From an uncultured Lacticaseibacillus sp. (GTDB taxonomy: Bacteria > Bacillota > Bacilli > Lactobacillales > Lactobacillaceae): DNA of 6,685 bases. The DNA lies in contig CAKQZO010000085.1 in the NCBI GenBank assembly GCA_934293835.1, forward strand, positions 1-6,685, given 5' to 3'. The notes beneath the pieces are model-generated. The model was not told the origin of the DNA and did not search any database. It was given only the letters and a program-made list of their open reading frames with translations. Below, in pieces: positions 1 to 6,685 of the stretch (position 1 is its first letter; each line of letters begins with the position of its first letter). Position numbers and translations under genes: made by a program.

Positions 1-1598
<1,598 letters not shown>

Positions 1599-1612
1599 TT
1601 CCGTCACTGATT

Positions 1613-1645
1613 AAGCTCCGCGTCCATGCGACGCGGAGCTTTTTT
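1613..1645 (+). terminator. Intrinsic terminator of groEL
   Basis: A perfect 12-bp stem (1613-1624 paired with 1630-1641, GC-rich in the middle) closes a 5-base loop (CATGC) and runs into six T residues (1640-1645). It starts 15 bases after the groEL stop codon, the classical layout of a Rho-independent terminator, and should separate the chaperonin transcript from the downstream genes. Confidence 0.95.
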
Positions 1646-1654
1646 GATGTTGAT

Positions 1655-1674
1655 AACATTTCCCGGGAAATGTT
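1655..1674. promoter_or_regulatory. Perfect 20-bp palindrome containing a Noc-binding site (NBS)
   Basis: The 20 bases from 1655 to 1674 are a perfect inverted repeat without a spacer. The central 14 bases (1658-1671), ATTTCCCGGGAAAT, are identical to the Noc-binding site consensus described in B. subtilis. Noc is the ParB-like CTP-binding protein that spreads from such sites, ties DNA to the membrane and blocks FtsZ assembly over the nucleoid. The core differs from the related ParB site parS (TGTTTCACGTGAAACA) at the CCCGGG centre, which favours Noc over ParB. The site lies 9 bases beyond the T-tract of the groEL terminator and about 33 bases upstream of the -35 box of the next gene. No regulatory gene sits beside it. 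The match is direct; binding in this organism is inferred. A local repressor operator is the alternative. Confidence 0.8.
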
Positions 1675-1707
1675 GCCCGTACCCTCGGTAAAATCACCGC
1701 ATTTTGT

Positions 1708-1737
1708 TTGCCATCAGGGGCGTCACAGGTGTATATT
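1708..1737 (+). promoter_or_regulatory. Predicted sigma-A promoter of the immunity-like gene
   Basis: TTGCCA (1708-1713) matches the -35 consensus at five of six bases. It is followed after 18 bases by TATATT (1732-1737), also five of six. Transcription would begin near 1743-1745, giving a leader of about 30 bases before the ATG at 1775. It lies just downstream of the groEL terminator, where a new promoter is needed. Confidence 0.6.
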
Positions 1738-1762
1738 GTGCGCAAGGACGTGAATCGTCGTG

Positions 1763-1769
1763 AGGGGGG
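1763..1769 (+). promoter_or_regulatory. Ribosome binding site deciding the start at 1775
   Basis: The purine run AGGGGGG lies 5-6 bases before the ATG at 1775, a fitting Shine-Dalgarno distance. An in-frame GTG at 1760 would put this run inside the coding sequence and has no good ribosome binding site of its own, so the ATG is preferred. Confidence 0.65.
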
Positions 1770-1774
1770 ATCGT

Positions 1775-2047
1775 ATGTTCAAACATCGCAAGCCAGATAT
1801 TCAAGTTGTGGCGGCGCTAACAGCCGCCATTGCTGCGACCAACGCCTTGCCGCGCCTGCAAGCGGATCTAACTGCGTTTGCCGAGACTTATCAGCAAGGT
1901 AAGAGCAGCCCTTTGGGAGTGGCGGTGTTTTCGAGCCGGATCTCCCACACGATCTACATGCACGATTATCAAGTACCGACCGAGGTGTTGGCGTTGTTAT
2001 CCTTGCTGAATCAGCAAAACGCAGGCGCCAATCCCGGCTGGTCTTGA
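1775..2047 (+). CDS. Small protein resembling class II bacteriocin immunity proteins (EntA_Immun-like)
   Basis: The product is a 90-residue soluble protein with no signal peptide or membrane segment. It is mostly predicted helix: an Ala-rich stretch at about residues 12-35, then a second part reading SPLGVAVFSSRISHTIYMH followed by VPTEVLALLSLLNQQ. This order (a small helical protein with an SPL or NPL turn, an amphipathic helix, a short linker and a final Leu-rich helix) resembles the enterocin A/pediocin immunity family, whose members are cytoplasmic four-helix bundles protecting a cell from pediocin-like bacteriocins that use the mannose phosphotransferase permease. The resemblance is judged by eye and is moderate. 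No double-glycine-leader bacteriocin gene or ABC exporter is visible nearby, so if it is an immunity gene it is an orphan. It has its own promoter; DUF1827 follows after 32 bases. The reading frame itself is well supported; the function is tentative. Confidence 0.75.
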   Translation: MFKHRKPDIQVVAALTAAIAATNALPRLQADLTAFAETYQQGKSSPLGVAVFSSRISHTIYMHDYQVPTEVLALLSLLNQQNAGANPGWS

Positions 2048-2049
2048 TC

Positions 2050-2058
2050 TGATATAAT
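2050..2058 (+). promoter_or_regulatory. Extended -10 promoter of the DUF1827-like gene
   Basis: The nine bases TGATATAAT are a perfect extended -10 element (TG, one base, TATAAT). They begin only 3 bases after the stop codon of the preceding gene. The -35 position at 17-bp spacing (about 2030-2035) shows no consensus, as is common for extended -10 promoters. Transcription would begin around 2064-2066, so the leader would be only about 15 bases. Confidence 0.65.
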
Positions 2059-2064
2059 TGAATT

Positions 2065-2071
2065 AAAGGAG
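2065..2071 (+). promoter_or_regulatory. Ribosome binding site deciding the GTG start at 2080
   Basis: AAAGGAG is a strong Shine-Dalgarno sequence 8 bases before the GTG at 2080. An alternative in-frame GTG at 2071 overlaps the last base of this motif and so cannot be served by it, which fixes the start at 2080. Confidence 0.8.
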
Positions 2072-2079
2072 TGATTGCT

Positions 2080-2436
2080 GTGAAACTGATCGAAAATCCG
2101 ATTCGCTTGAATGCGAGTCTCCACAAGATGTTACCTTATACCATGCGTTATCTGTATGGGAAACATAATGGTACCGTCAAGATGTTCCGGCTGTATACGC
2201 TCGGGTCGGTCCATGTGCACTACGTTGAAGGCTTCACCAAAACTGATGTGGTGTTGACCCATGACCATCGGCAAATCAAGCAAGAAGAGATCGACTTTGT
2301 GATCGCCAAGCTTTTCGCCGAAGACCAGCGCGCCAAGCTTGTGATCGATGACGAGGCGAAGCAGCGCGTTGAGGCTTCAGCCAAGCGGAAGCTACCGTTC
2401 AAAGACGTTGTCATCATCGAATTGCCGGTTGCCTAA
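2080..2436 (+). CDS. DUF1827-like conserved protein of unknown function
   Basis: The product is a 118-residue cytoplasmic protein starting at a GTG codon. The N-terminal part begins KLIENPIRLN. The middle, about residues 34-72, reads as KMFRLYTLGSVHVHYVEG, then VLTHDHRQIKQEEIDF. This pattern, with a short strand ending in YTLG or YSLG, a second strand, then an HR-K-EEI helix, matches what I recall of the DUF1827 family of lactobacilli, lactococci and streptococci, whose function is not known. This copy carries a charged C-terminal extension (about residues 80-118, with an AKRK cluster and a final hydrophobic strand VVIIELPVA) that makes it somewhat longer than the roughly 100-residue family members I remember. 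It has its own promoter and a strong ribosome binding site, but may also be read from the upstream immunity-like gene. No clear terminator follows. The gene call is strong; the family assignment is moderate. Confidence 0.82.
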   Translation: MKLIENPIRLNASLHKMLPYTMRYLYGKHNGTVKMFRLYTLGSVHVHYVEGFTKTDVVLTHDHRQIKQEEIDFVIAKLFAEDQRAKLVIDDEAKQRVEASAKRKLPFKDVVIIELPVA

Positions 2437-2496
2437 CCTATGATTAATCCCGTCGAACCGGTACTTTTGTCCGGGGAGCAGGATTTTTCTTGTTTA

Positions 2497-2529
2497 TTGA
2501 TGGCTTTTCAGAAAGCGATGCGCTAGAAT
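2497..2529 (+). promoter_or_regulatory. Weak candidate promoter of kimA
   Basis: TAGAAT (2524-2529) is a good -10 box 36 bases before the kimA start. The nearest -35-like hexamer, TTGATG (2497-2502), lies 21 bases upstream of it, longer than optimal. The promoter may therefore be weak or need an activator, or kimA may partly depend on readthrough from DUF1827. The rest of the 129-base gap (2437-2565) shows no clear terminator and no recognisable riboswitch. Confidence 0.3.
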
Positions 2530-2565
2530 AGCTTCTGTTTGATTTTTGGAAAATGGAGAAACGAA

Positions 2566-4401
2566 ATGGCTCATTTGAAACGCTTTTTAGTGGGGAAACC
2601 GCTAAAGTCCAACGAGGAAGGCGGACAAAAACTAGGTAAGCTCAAGGCGCTAGCGATGTTGTCGAGCGATGCGCTATCGTCTGTCGCATACGGGACTGAA
2701 CAGATCGTCTTAGTCCTGACGACACTATCTGCGGCTGCGATCTGGTATTCGTTGCCAATCGCGGCGTTCGTCTTGATCTTGCTGCTGGCCTTGACGATGT
2801 CATATCGGCAGATCATTCACGCGTATCCAAGTGGTGGTGGCGCGTATGTCGTCGCCAGCGAGAACTTGGGGCAAAACGCGGGGCTCGCCGCTGGTGGCAG
2901 CTTATTGATCGATTACATGCTGACCGTGGCGGTATCGACCTCTGCTGGGGCTGAGGCGATCACGTCTGCTGTGCCTGCTTTGTATGGGCATGAAGTGGCG
3001 ATTGCGTTGGTGATCATCGTGGTTTTGGCGTTGATGAACTTGCGCGGTATGAGTGAGTCGGCGAATTTCTTGATGGTGCCGGTGTACTTGTTCGTGCTTT
3101 CGATCACCGCGATGATCGTTTGGGGACTCTTTCAGATCATGACCGGGGCGATTCCGTTCAAGGCGACGGCCGTTGTCGGCGGTGTGGTTCCTGGGATCTC
3201 AGCGGCGCTGATCTTCAGAGCCTTCTCCAGCGGTTCGAGTTCGCTGACCGGGGTCGAGGCGATTTCGAACGCGGTTCCGTTTTTCAAGAAGCCGCGGGAA
3301 CATAATGCCGCGTCAACGCTGGCGATCATGGCCGCGATCTTAGGCTTCTTCTTCGCCGGAATCACCTTCTTGAACTATTGGTATGGCATCGTGCCAGAAG
3401 CCAAGGTAACCGTGCTGTCACAGGTGGCCGCGCATACCTTCGGGCAAGGTGGCGCGATGTATTATGTGATTCAGTTTGCAACGGCTTTGATCTTGGCGGT
3501 TGCGGCCAATACGGGTTTTTCCGCATTTCCAGTGCTGGCCTATAACCTCGCCAAGGACAAGTACCTGCCGCACATGTACATGGACCGTGGGGACCGGCTG
3601 GGTTATTCGAACGGCATCTTGACGCTCGCGATTGGTTCAGGCGTCTTGATTGCCTTGTTCCACGGCTCGACTGAGCGTTTGATCCCGCTGTATGCCGTGG
3701 GCGTGTTCATTCCGTTCACGCTGTCGCAGTCAGGGATGATTCGGCACTGGTGGAAGCGGCATACGACAGAAAAAGGCTGGTTGGGCAAATCCTTTGCCAA
3801 CTTTGCCGGGGCGCTGATTTCCTTTGCAATCTTGGTCATCTTGTTTGTTTACCGGCTGCCTGATATCTGGCCGTTTTTCATCATCATGCCGTTGCTGGTC
3901 TTCGTCTTCTACAAGATCCACGAGCACTACAAGATGGTTGCGGCGCAGCTGCGGTTGCCTGTTGATGTGGCCAAGCACGAGTATTCCGGCTCGACGGTGA
4001 TCGTGTTGGTCGGCAATGTGACGCGGGTCACGCGTGGTGCGTTGAACTACGCCCAAACAATCGGAGATTATGTGATCGCGATGCATGTGTCCATGGATGA
4101 GAATCCGAATAAGGAACACGAGACGCAAGATGAATTCAAGCGGGACTTCCCCGACGTGCGGTTCGTCGATGTGCACTCCAGCTATCGGACAATCACCGGG
4201 CCGACGATCCGCTTCGTCGATATCATTGCGAAGAATGCGGCCAAGCGCAACTTCACCACGACGGTTCTGATTCCGCAGTTCGTGCCGAAGAAGCCATGGC
4301 AAAACATCTTGCATAACCAGACCAACGTCCGGCTACGAACGGCCTTCGCTTCTCGCGAAAACGTCATTATCGCGACGTATAGTTACCACTTGAAACGCTA
4401 A
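2566..4401 (+). CDS. kimA: KimA-type potassium/proton symporter (APC superfamily)
   Basis: This is an integral membrane importer of the KimA (formerly YdaO) family, which takes up K+ together with H+ with high affinity and, in B. subtilis, is inhibited by cyclic di-AMP. The 611-residue length matches the roughly 607 residues of B. subtilis KimA, and similarity is visible throughout: KRFLVGKPLKS at the N-terminus, MLSSDALSSVAYGTEQI, LLIDYMLTVAVS, SLTGVEAISNA, IPLYAVGVFIPFTLSQ, and IPQFVPKKPW near the end. Residues recalled as lining the K+ and proton path in the B. subtilis structure are present: Asp35, Tyr42, Asp116, Tyr117, Thr228, Glu231 and Tyr376 here. About twelve membrane segments span residues 26-460. 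The remaining 150 or so residues form the soluble cytoplasmic domain, with a YAQTIGDYVIAMHVS segment typical of its universal-stress-protein-like fold. The ATG at 2566 is chosen over an in-frame TTG at 2539 because GGAGA lies 6-7 bases before it and the protein then begins like KimA. A terminator follows. Confidence 0.93.
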   Translation: MAHLKRFLVGKPLKSNEEGGQKLGKLKALAMLSSDALSSVAYGTEQIVLVLTTLSAAAIWYSLPIAAFVLILLLALTMSYRQIIHAYPSGGGAYVVASENLGQNAGLAAGGSLLIDYMLTVAVSTSAGAEAITSAVPALYGHEVAIALVIIVVLALMNLRGMSESANFLMVPVYLFVLSITAMIVWGLFQIMTGAIPFKATAVVGGVVPGISAALIFRAFSSGSSSLTGVEAISNAVPFFKKPREHNAASTLAIMAAILGFFFAGITFLNYWYGIVPEAKVTVLSQVAAHTFGQGGAMYYVIQFATALILAVAANTGFSAFPVLAYNLAKDKYLPHMYMDRGDRLGYSNGILTLAIGSGVLIALFHGSTERLIPLYAVGVFIPFTLSQSGMIRHWWKRHTTEKGWLGKSFANFAGALISFAILVILFVYRLPDIWPFFIIMPLLVFVFYKIHEHYKMVAAQLRLPVDVAKHEYSGSTVIVLVGNVTRVTRGALNYAQTIGDYVIAMHVSMDENPNKEHETQDEFKRDFPDVRFVDVHSSYRTITGPTIRFVDIIAKNAAKRNFTTTVLIPQFVPKKPWQNILHNQTNVRLRTAFASRENVIIATYSYHLKR

Positions 4402-4408
4402 TCTACGC

Positions 4409-4442
4409 AGGGCCGACCAGGCAACATTGTGGTCGGCCTTTT
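4409..4442 (+). terminator. Intrinsic terminator of kimA
   Basis: GGCCGACCA (4411-4419) pairs perfectly with TGGTCGGCC (4430-4438); flanking A-T and G-T pairs can extend the stem to 11 bp. The loop is 10 bases, followed by TTTT (4439-4442) and a T-rich stretch. It begins 8 bases after the kimA stop. The short T-tract makes it weaker than the groEL terminator, but the form is standard. Confidence 0.88.
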
Positions 4443-4489
4443 GTATTCTCGGCCTTGGCGGAGGGGGTCATGCGAGGGGCTAATAATCA

Positions 4490-4498
4490 TGCTACAAT
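4490..4498 (+). promoter_or_regulatory. Extended -10 promoter of mutS
   Basis: TGCTACAAT combines a TG dinucleotide one base before TACAAT, a five-of-six match to the -10 consensus. The -35 region at 17-bp spacing (ATGCGA, 4470-4475) is poor. Transcription would start near 4505, about 25 bases before the mutS ATG. Its place between the kimA terminator and mutS supports independent transcription of mutS. Confidence 0.6.
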
Positions 4499-4529
4499 AG
4501 ATGCAGATATTTAAGGATGGGTGAAATCA

Positions 4530-6685
4530 ATGCCGCAAAAGACACAAGACACGCCAATGATGCAGCAATACCAGGCAATCAAGGATCAATATCCTGATGC
4601 CTTTTTGTTCTACCGCATCGGGGACTTTTATGAATTGTTCAATGATGATGCGATCAAAGGCGCGCAGCTGTTAGAGCTGACTTTGACGGCGCGGAATAAG
4701 TCGGCTGATGACCCGATTCCGATGTGTGGGGTCCCGCACCACGCCGCGCAGAGTTACGTCGACATCTTGGTCGATCAAGGCTATAAGGTCGCCATCTGCG
4801 AACAGGTGGAAGATCCGAAAAAAGCGGTGGGGATGGTCAAGCGTGAGGTGATTCAGCTGGTGACCCCGGGGACGACGATGGATGTCAAACCCGGTGAAGC
4901 CAAGGCAAATAACTATCTCACCGCGGTACTGCCGCAAGCGTCGGCGTATGGCTTGGCCTATGCCGATCTGTCCACCGGTGAACTCAAGGTGTCGCACTTG
5001 GCCCATCAATTCGCCGTGCAAAACGAGTTGGCGGCATTGGGGACCCGCGAGGTCGTGGTGCCGACAGATCTCAGTGACAGCGATGCCGAATGGCTCGGCG
5101 CCGGACGGTTGTTATCGCCGCAGGCCCCGGCTGAGGCCGAAGCCGAAGCGAGCTATGTGAGCCAAGGGCTTAGCGACCCGTTACAGCGCGACGTGGTCGT
5201 GATGCTGATGCAATATCTGCTCAGCACGCAAAAGCGGAGTCTCGCCCATATCCAACAGGCCGTCGCCTATCAGCCGTCGGAATTCTTAGAGATGGACCCG
5301 GATGCGCGGACTAATCTCGATATTTTGAAGAACTCGCGCACCGGCCGCAAAGGCGATACGCTACTGGCGGTGCTCGACCAGACCAAAACAGCGATGGGCG
5401 GGCGCTTGTTGAAACAATGGCTGGACCGGCCACTGCTTGACCTGAAGCGGATCAAGACGCGGCAAGACCAGGTGCAGGATCTGCTCGACCATTATTTTGA
5501 ACGCAGCGAACTGCAAGAGCGGCTGATCAAGGTCTATGATCTGGAACGGCTGGCCGGACGGGTGGCGTATGGTAATGTCAATGCCCGTGATCTGATTCAG
5601 TTGCAGACCTCGCTTGATCAGATTCCGGCTGTCCAAGATATTTTGGCGCAACTGGATGACGGGGCGTTCGGGAAGTTGCGCCAGCAACTCGATCCTGTGC
5701 AAGACGTCGCCAACTTGATTCGCCGGGCGATCGAACCCGAGGCCCCGATCTCGATCACCGAAGGCGGGTTGATCTTACAAGGCTATAATCAACAGCTCGA
5801 CGACTATCGTTCCGCGATGGTAAACTCCAAACAATGGATCGCCGATCTGGAAAGTCAGGAACGCACGGCGACGGGGATTCATAACCTGCGCATTCGCTAC
5901 AACAAAGTCGCGGGGTATTATATCGAAGTCACCAAAGGCAACCTCGACAAGGTTCCTGAAGGCCGCTATCAGCGTAAGCAGACGCTGACGAACGCCGAGC
6001 GGTTCATCACCCCGGAGCTCAAGGATAAAGAAACGCTGATCTTGACGGCGCAGGAGTCGGCGACCGGGTTGGAATACGACCTATTCCAAGACATTCGCGA
6101 TCAGGTCAAGGCCCAGATCACGCGCCTCCAGAAGCTTGCGGCCCAAGTCGCAGCCTTGGATATCTTGCAAAGCTTTGCCGTCGTCACCGAGAATCAACAT
6201 TACGTCCGGCCGGTCATGCATGCGAATACGCATGACATCACGATTCATGGCGGGCGGCATCCGGTCGTTGAGCACGTGCTGGGAAGCCAGCAATATATCC
6301 CCAACGATGTGGTCATGGGCGAGGATTGCGACATGTTGTTGATCACCGGTCCGAACATGTCCGGGAAATCGACTTACATGCGCCAGTTGGCCTTGATCGT
6401 CGTCATGGCCCAAGCTGGATGTTTCGTCCCGGCAGACAGCGCCGATTTGCCGGTGTTCGATCAGATCTTCACACGTATCGGGGCGGCGGACAACCTCGCC
6501 GCCGGTCAAAGTACGTTCATGGTCGAGATGATGGAAGCCAACGCGGCCTTGGAACACGCCACCGCCAGCTCGCTGATTTTGTTTGACGAAATCGGGCGCG
6601 GCACGGCGACCTACGACGGGATGGCGCTAGCGCAGGCGATCATCGAGCACCTGCACGACCATGTGCACGCGAAGACCTTGTTTTC
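4530..6685 (+). CDS. mutS: DNA mismatch repair protein MutS, 3'-truncated by the window edge
   Basis: MutS recognises mispaired or unpaired bases in new DNA and, using ATP, recruits MutL to start repair. The frame is open from the ATG at 4530 to the edge, 718 codons of an expected 850-890. In order: the mismatch-binding domain I with the Phe-X-Glu motif in GDFYELF (Phe33 and Glu35, the residues that stack on and contact the mismatch) and PMCGVPHHA; connector domain II (about 125-270); lever domain III and clamp domain IV (about 270-570, including [13 protein letters not shown]); then the ATPase domain V with Walker [10 protein letters not shown] (607-615), the QSTFMVEM signature (660-667) and Walker [12 protein letters not shown] (682-692). 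GRGTATYDG has Ala where E. coli has Ser, which I regard as normal variation. AAGGA and GGGTG elements (4513-4523) precede the ATG. The rest of the ATPase domain, the helix-turn-helix and the C-terminal dimer region are beyond the window; mutL often follows mutS in such genomes. Confidence 0.97.
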   Translation, partial: MPQKTQDTPMMQQYQAIKDQYPDAFLFYRIGDFYELFNDDAIKGAQLLELTLTARNKSADDPIPMCGVPHHAAQSYVDILVDQGYKVAICEQVEDPKKAVGMVKREVIQLVTPGTTMDVKPGEAKANNYLTAVLPQASAYGLAYADLSTGELKVSHLAHQFAVQNELAALGTREVVVPTDLSDSDAEWLGAGRLLSPQAPAEAEAEASYVSQGLSDPLQRDVVVMLMQYLLSTQKRSLAHIQQAVAYQPSEFLEMDPDARTNLDILKNSRTGRKGDTLLAVLDQTKTAMGGRLLKQWLDRPLLDLKRIKTRQDQVQDLLDHYFERSELQERLIKVYDLERLAGRVAYGNVNARDLIQLQTSLDQIPAVQDILAQLDDGAFGKLRQQLDPVQDVANLIRRAIEPEAPISITEGGLILQGYNQQLDDYRSAMVNSKQWIADLESQERTATGIHNLRIRYNKVAGYYIEVTKGNLDKVPEGRYQRKQTLTNAERFITPELKDKETLILTAQESATGLEYDLFQDIRDQVKAQITRLQKLAAQVAALDILQSFAVVTENQHYVRPVMHANTHDITIHGGRHPVVEHVLGSQQYIPNDVVMGEDCDMLLITGPNMSGKSTYMRQLALIVVMAQAGCFVPADSADLPVFDQIFTRIGAADNLAAGQSTFMVEMMEANAALEHATASSLILFDEIGRGTATYDGMALAQAIIEHLHDHVHAKTLF

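Noticed and set aside
1655..1674. Palindrome considered as a parS (ParB) site
   Set aside because: parS has a CACGTG centre and TGTTTC arms; this site has CCCGGG with ATTT arms, which matches the Noc site exactly and parS only partly.
1686..1705. Small inverted repeats (CGGT/ACCG and AAAAT/ATTTT) between the palindrome and the promoter
   Set aside because: Stems of 4-5 bp are expected by chance at this length and no further support is seen.
1708..1902. Plus-strand frame overlapping the promoter region and the start of the immunity-like gene
   Set aside because: It starts on the predicted -35 box, lacks a ribosome binding site, and overlaps in another frame the better supported gene at 1775.
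1599..2079. Search for a bacteriocin precursor with a double-glycine leader beside the immunity-like gene
   Set aside because: No short frame with a GG leader and a YGNGV or similar motif was found in the intergenic regions on either strand.
2445..2490. Possible terminator after the DUF1827-like gene (CCGG repeats followed by TTTTT at 2484-2488)
   Set aside because: Only 4-5 bp stems with large loops can be formed and the T-run is not next to a stem, so it does not meet the standard of a Rho-independent terminator.
3730..4314. Long minus-strand frame opposite kimA, and similar ones opposite mutS (4671-5021, 5361-5702, 6081-6557)
   Set aside because: All are contained in well-supported + strand genes, their translations look like low-complexity antisense of those genes, and I found no convincing start signals.

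Overview
The window looks like chromosomal DNA from a lactic acid bacterium of the family Lactobacillaceae with a fairly high GC content (by eye a little above 50%). The grounds are the Firmicutes-type GroEL with a GGM-type tail, a KimA potassium importer very close in sequence to Bacillus subtilis KimA (YdaO), a DUF1827-like protein (a family I know from lactobacilli, lactococci and streptococci), a small protein resembling class II bacteriocin immunity proteins, and a Gram-positive MutS. The genus cannot be fixed from the sequence alone.

All five genes lie on the + strand. From left to right: (1) groEL, missing only about its first ten codons at the left edge and closed by a strong intrinsic terminator (1613-1645). 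(2) A short intergenic region holding a perfect 20-bp palindrome (1655-1674), whose 14-bp core is identical to the Noc-binding site known from B. subtilis, followed by a promoter. (3) A 90-residue immunity-like protein (1775-2047). (4) A 118-residue DUF1827-like protein (2080-2436) with its own extended -10 promoter just after the previous stop codon. (5) kimA (2566-4401), a 611-residue potassium/proton symporter, closed by a second intrinsic terminator. (6) mutS (4530 to the right edge), the mismatch-recognition ATPase, cut after 718 codons, just past its Walker B motif.

The genes do not form one pathway. They are a protein-folding chaperone, two small proteins of uncertain role, an ion transporter and a DNA-repair enzyme, mostly with their own promoters and terminators. 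The two small genes could be partly co-transcribed, and no convincing terminator separates them from kimA. I see no insertion sequence, CRISPR array, tRNA or rRNA. The most notable non-coding element is the predicted Noc nucleoid-occlusion site, which links this stretch to chromosome organisation and division-site control.
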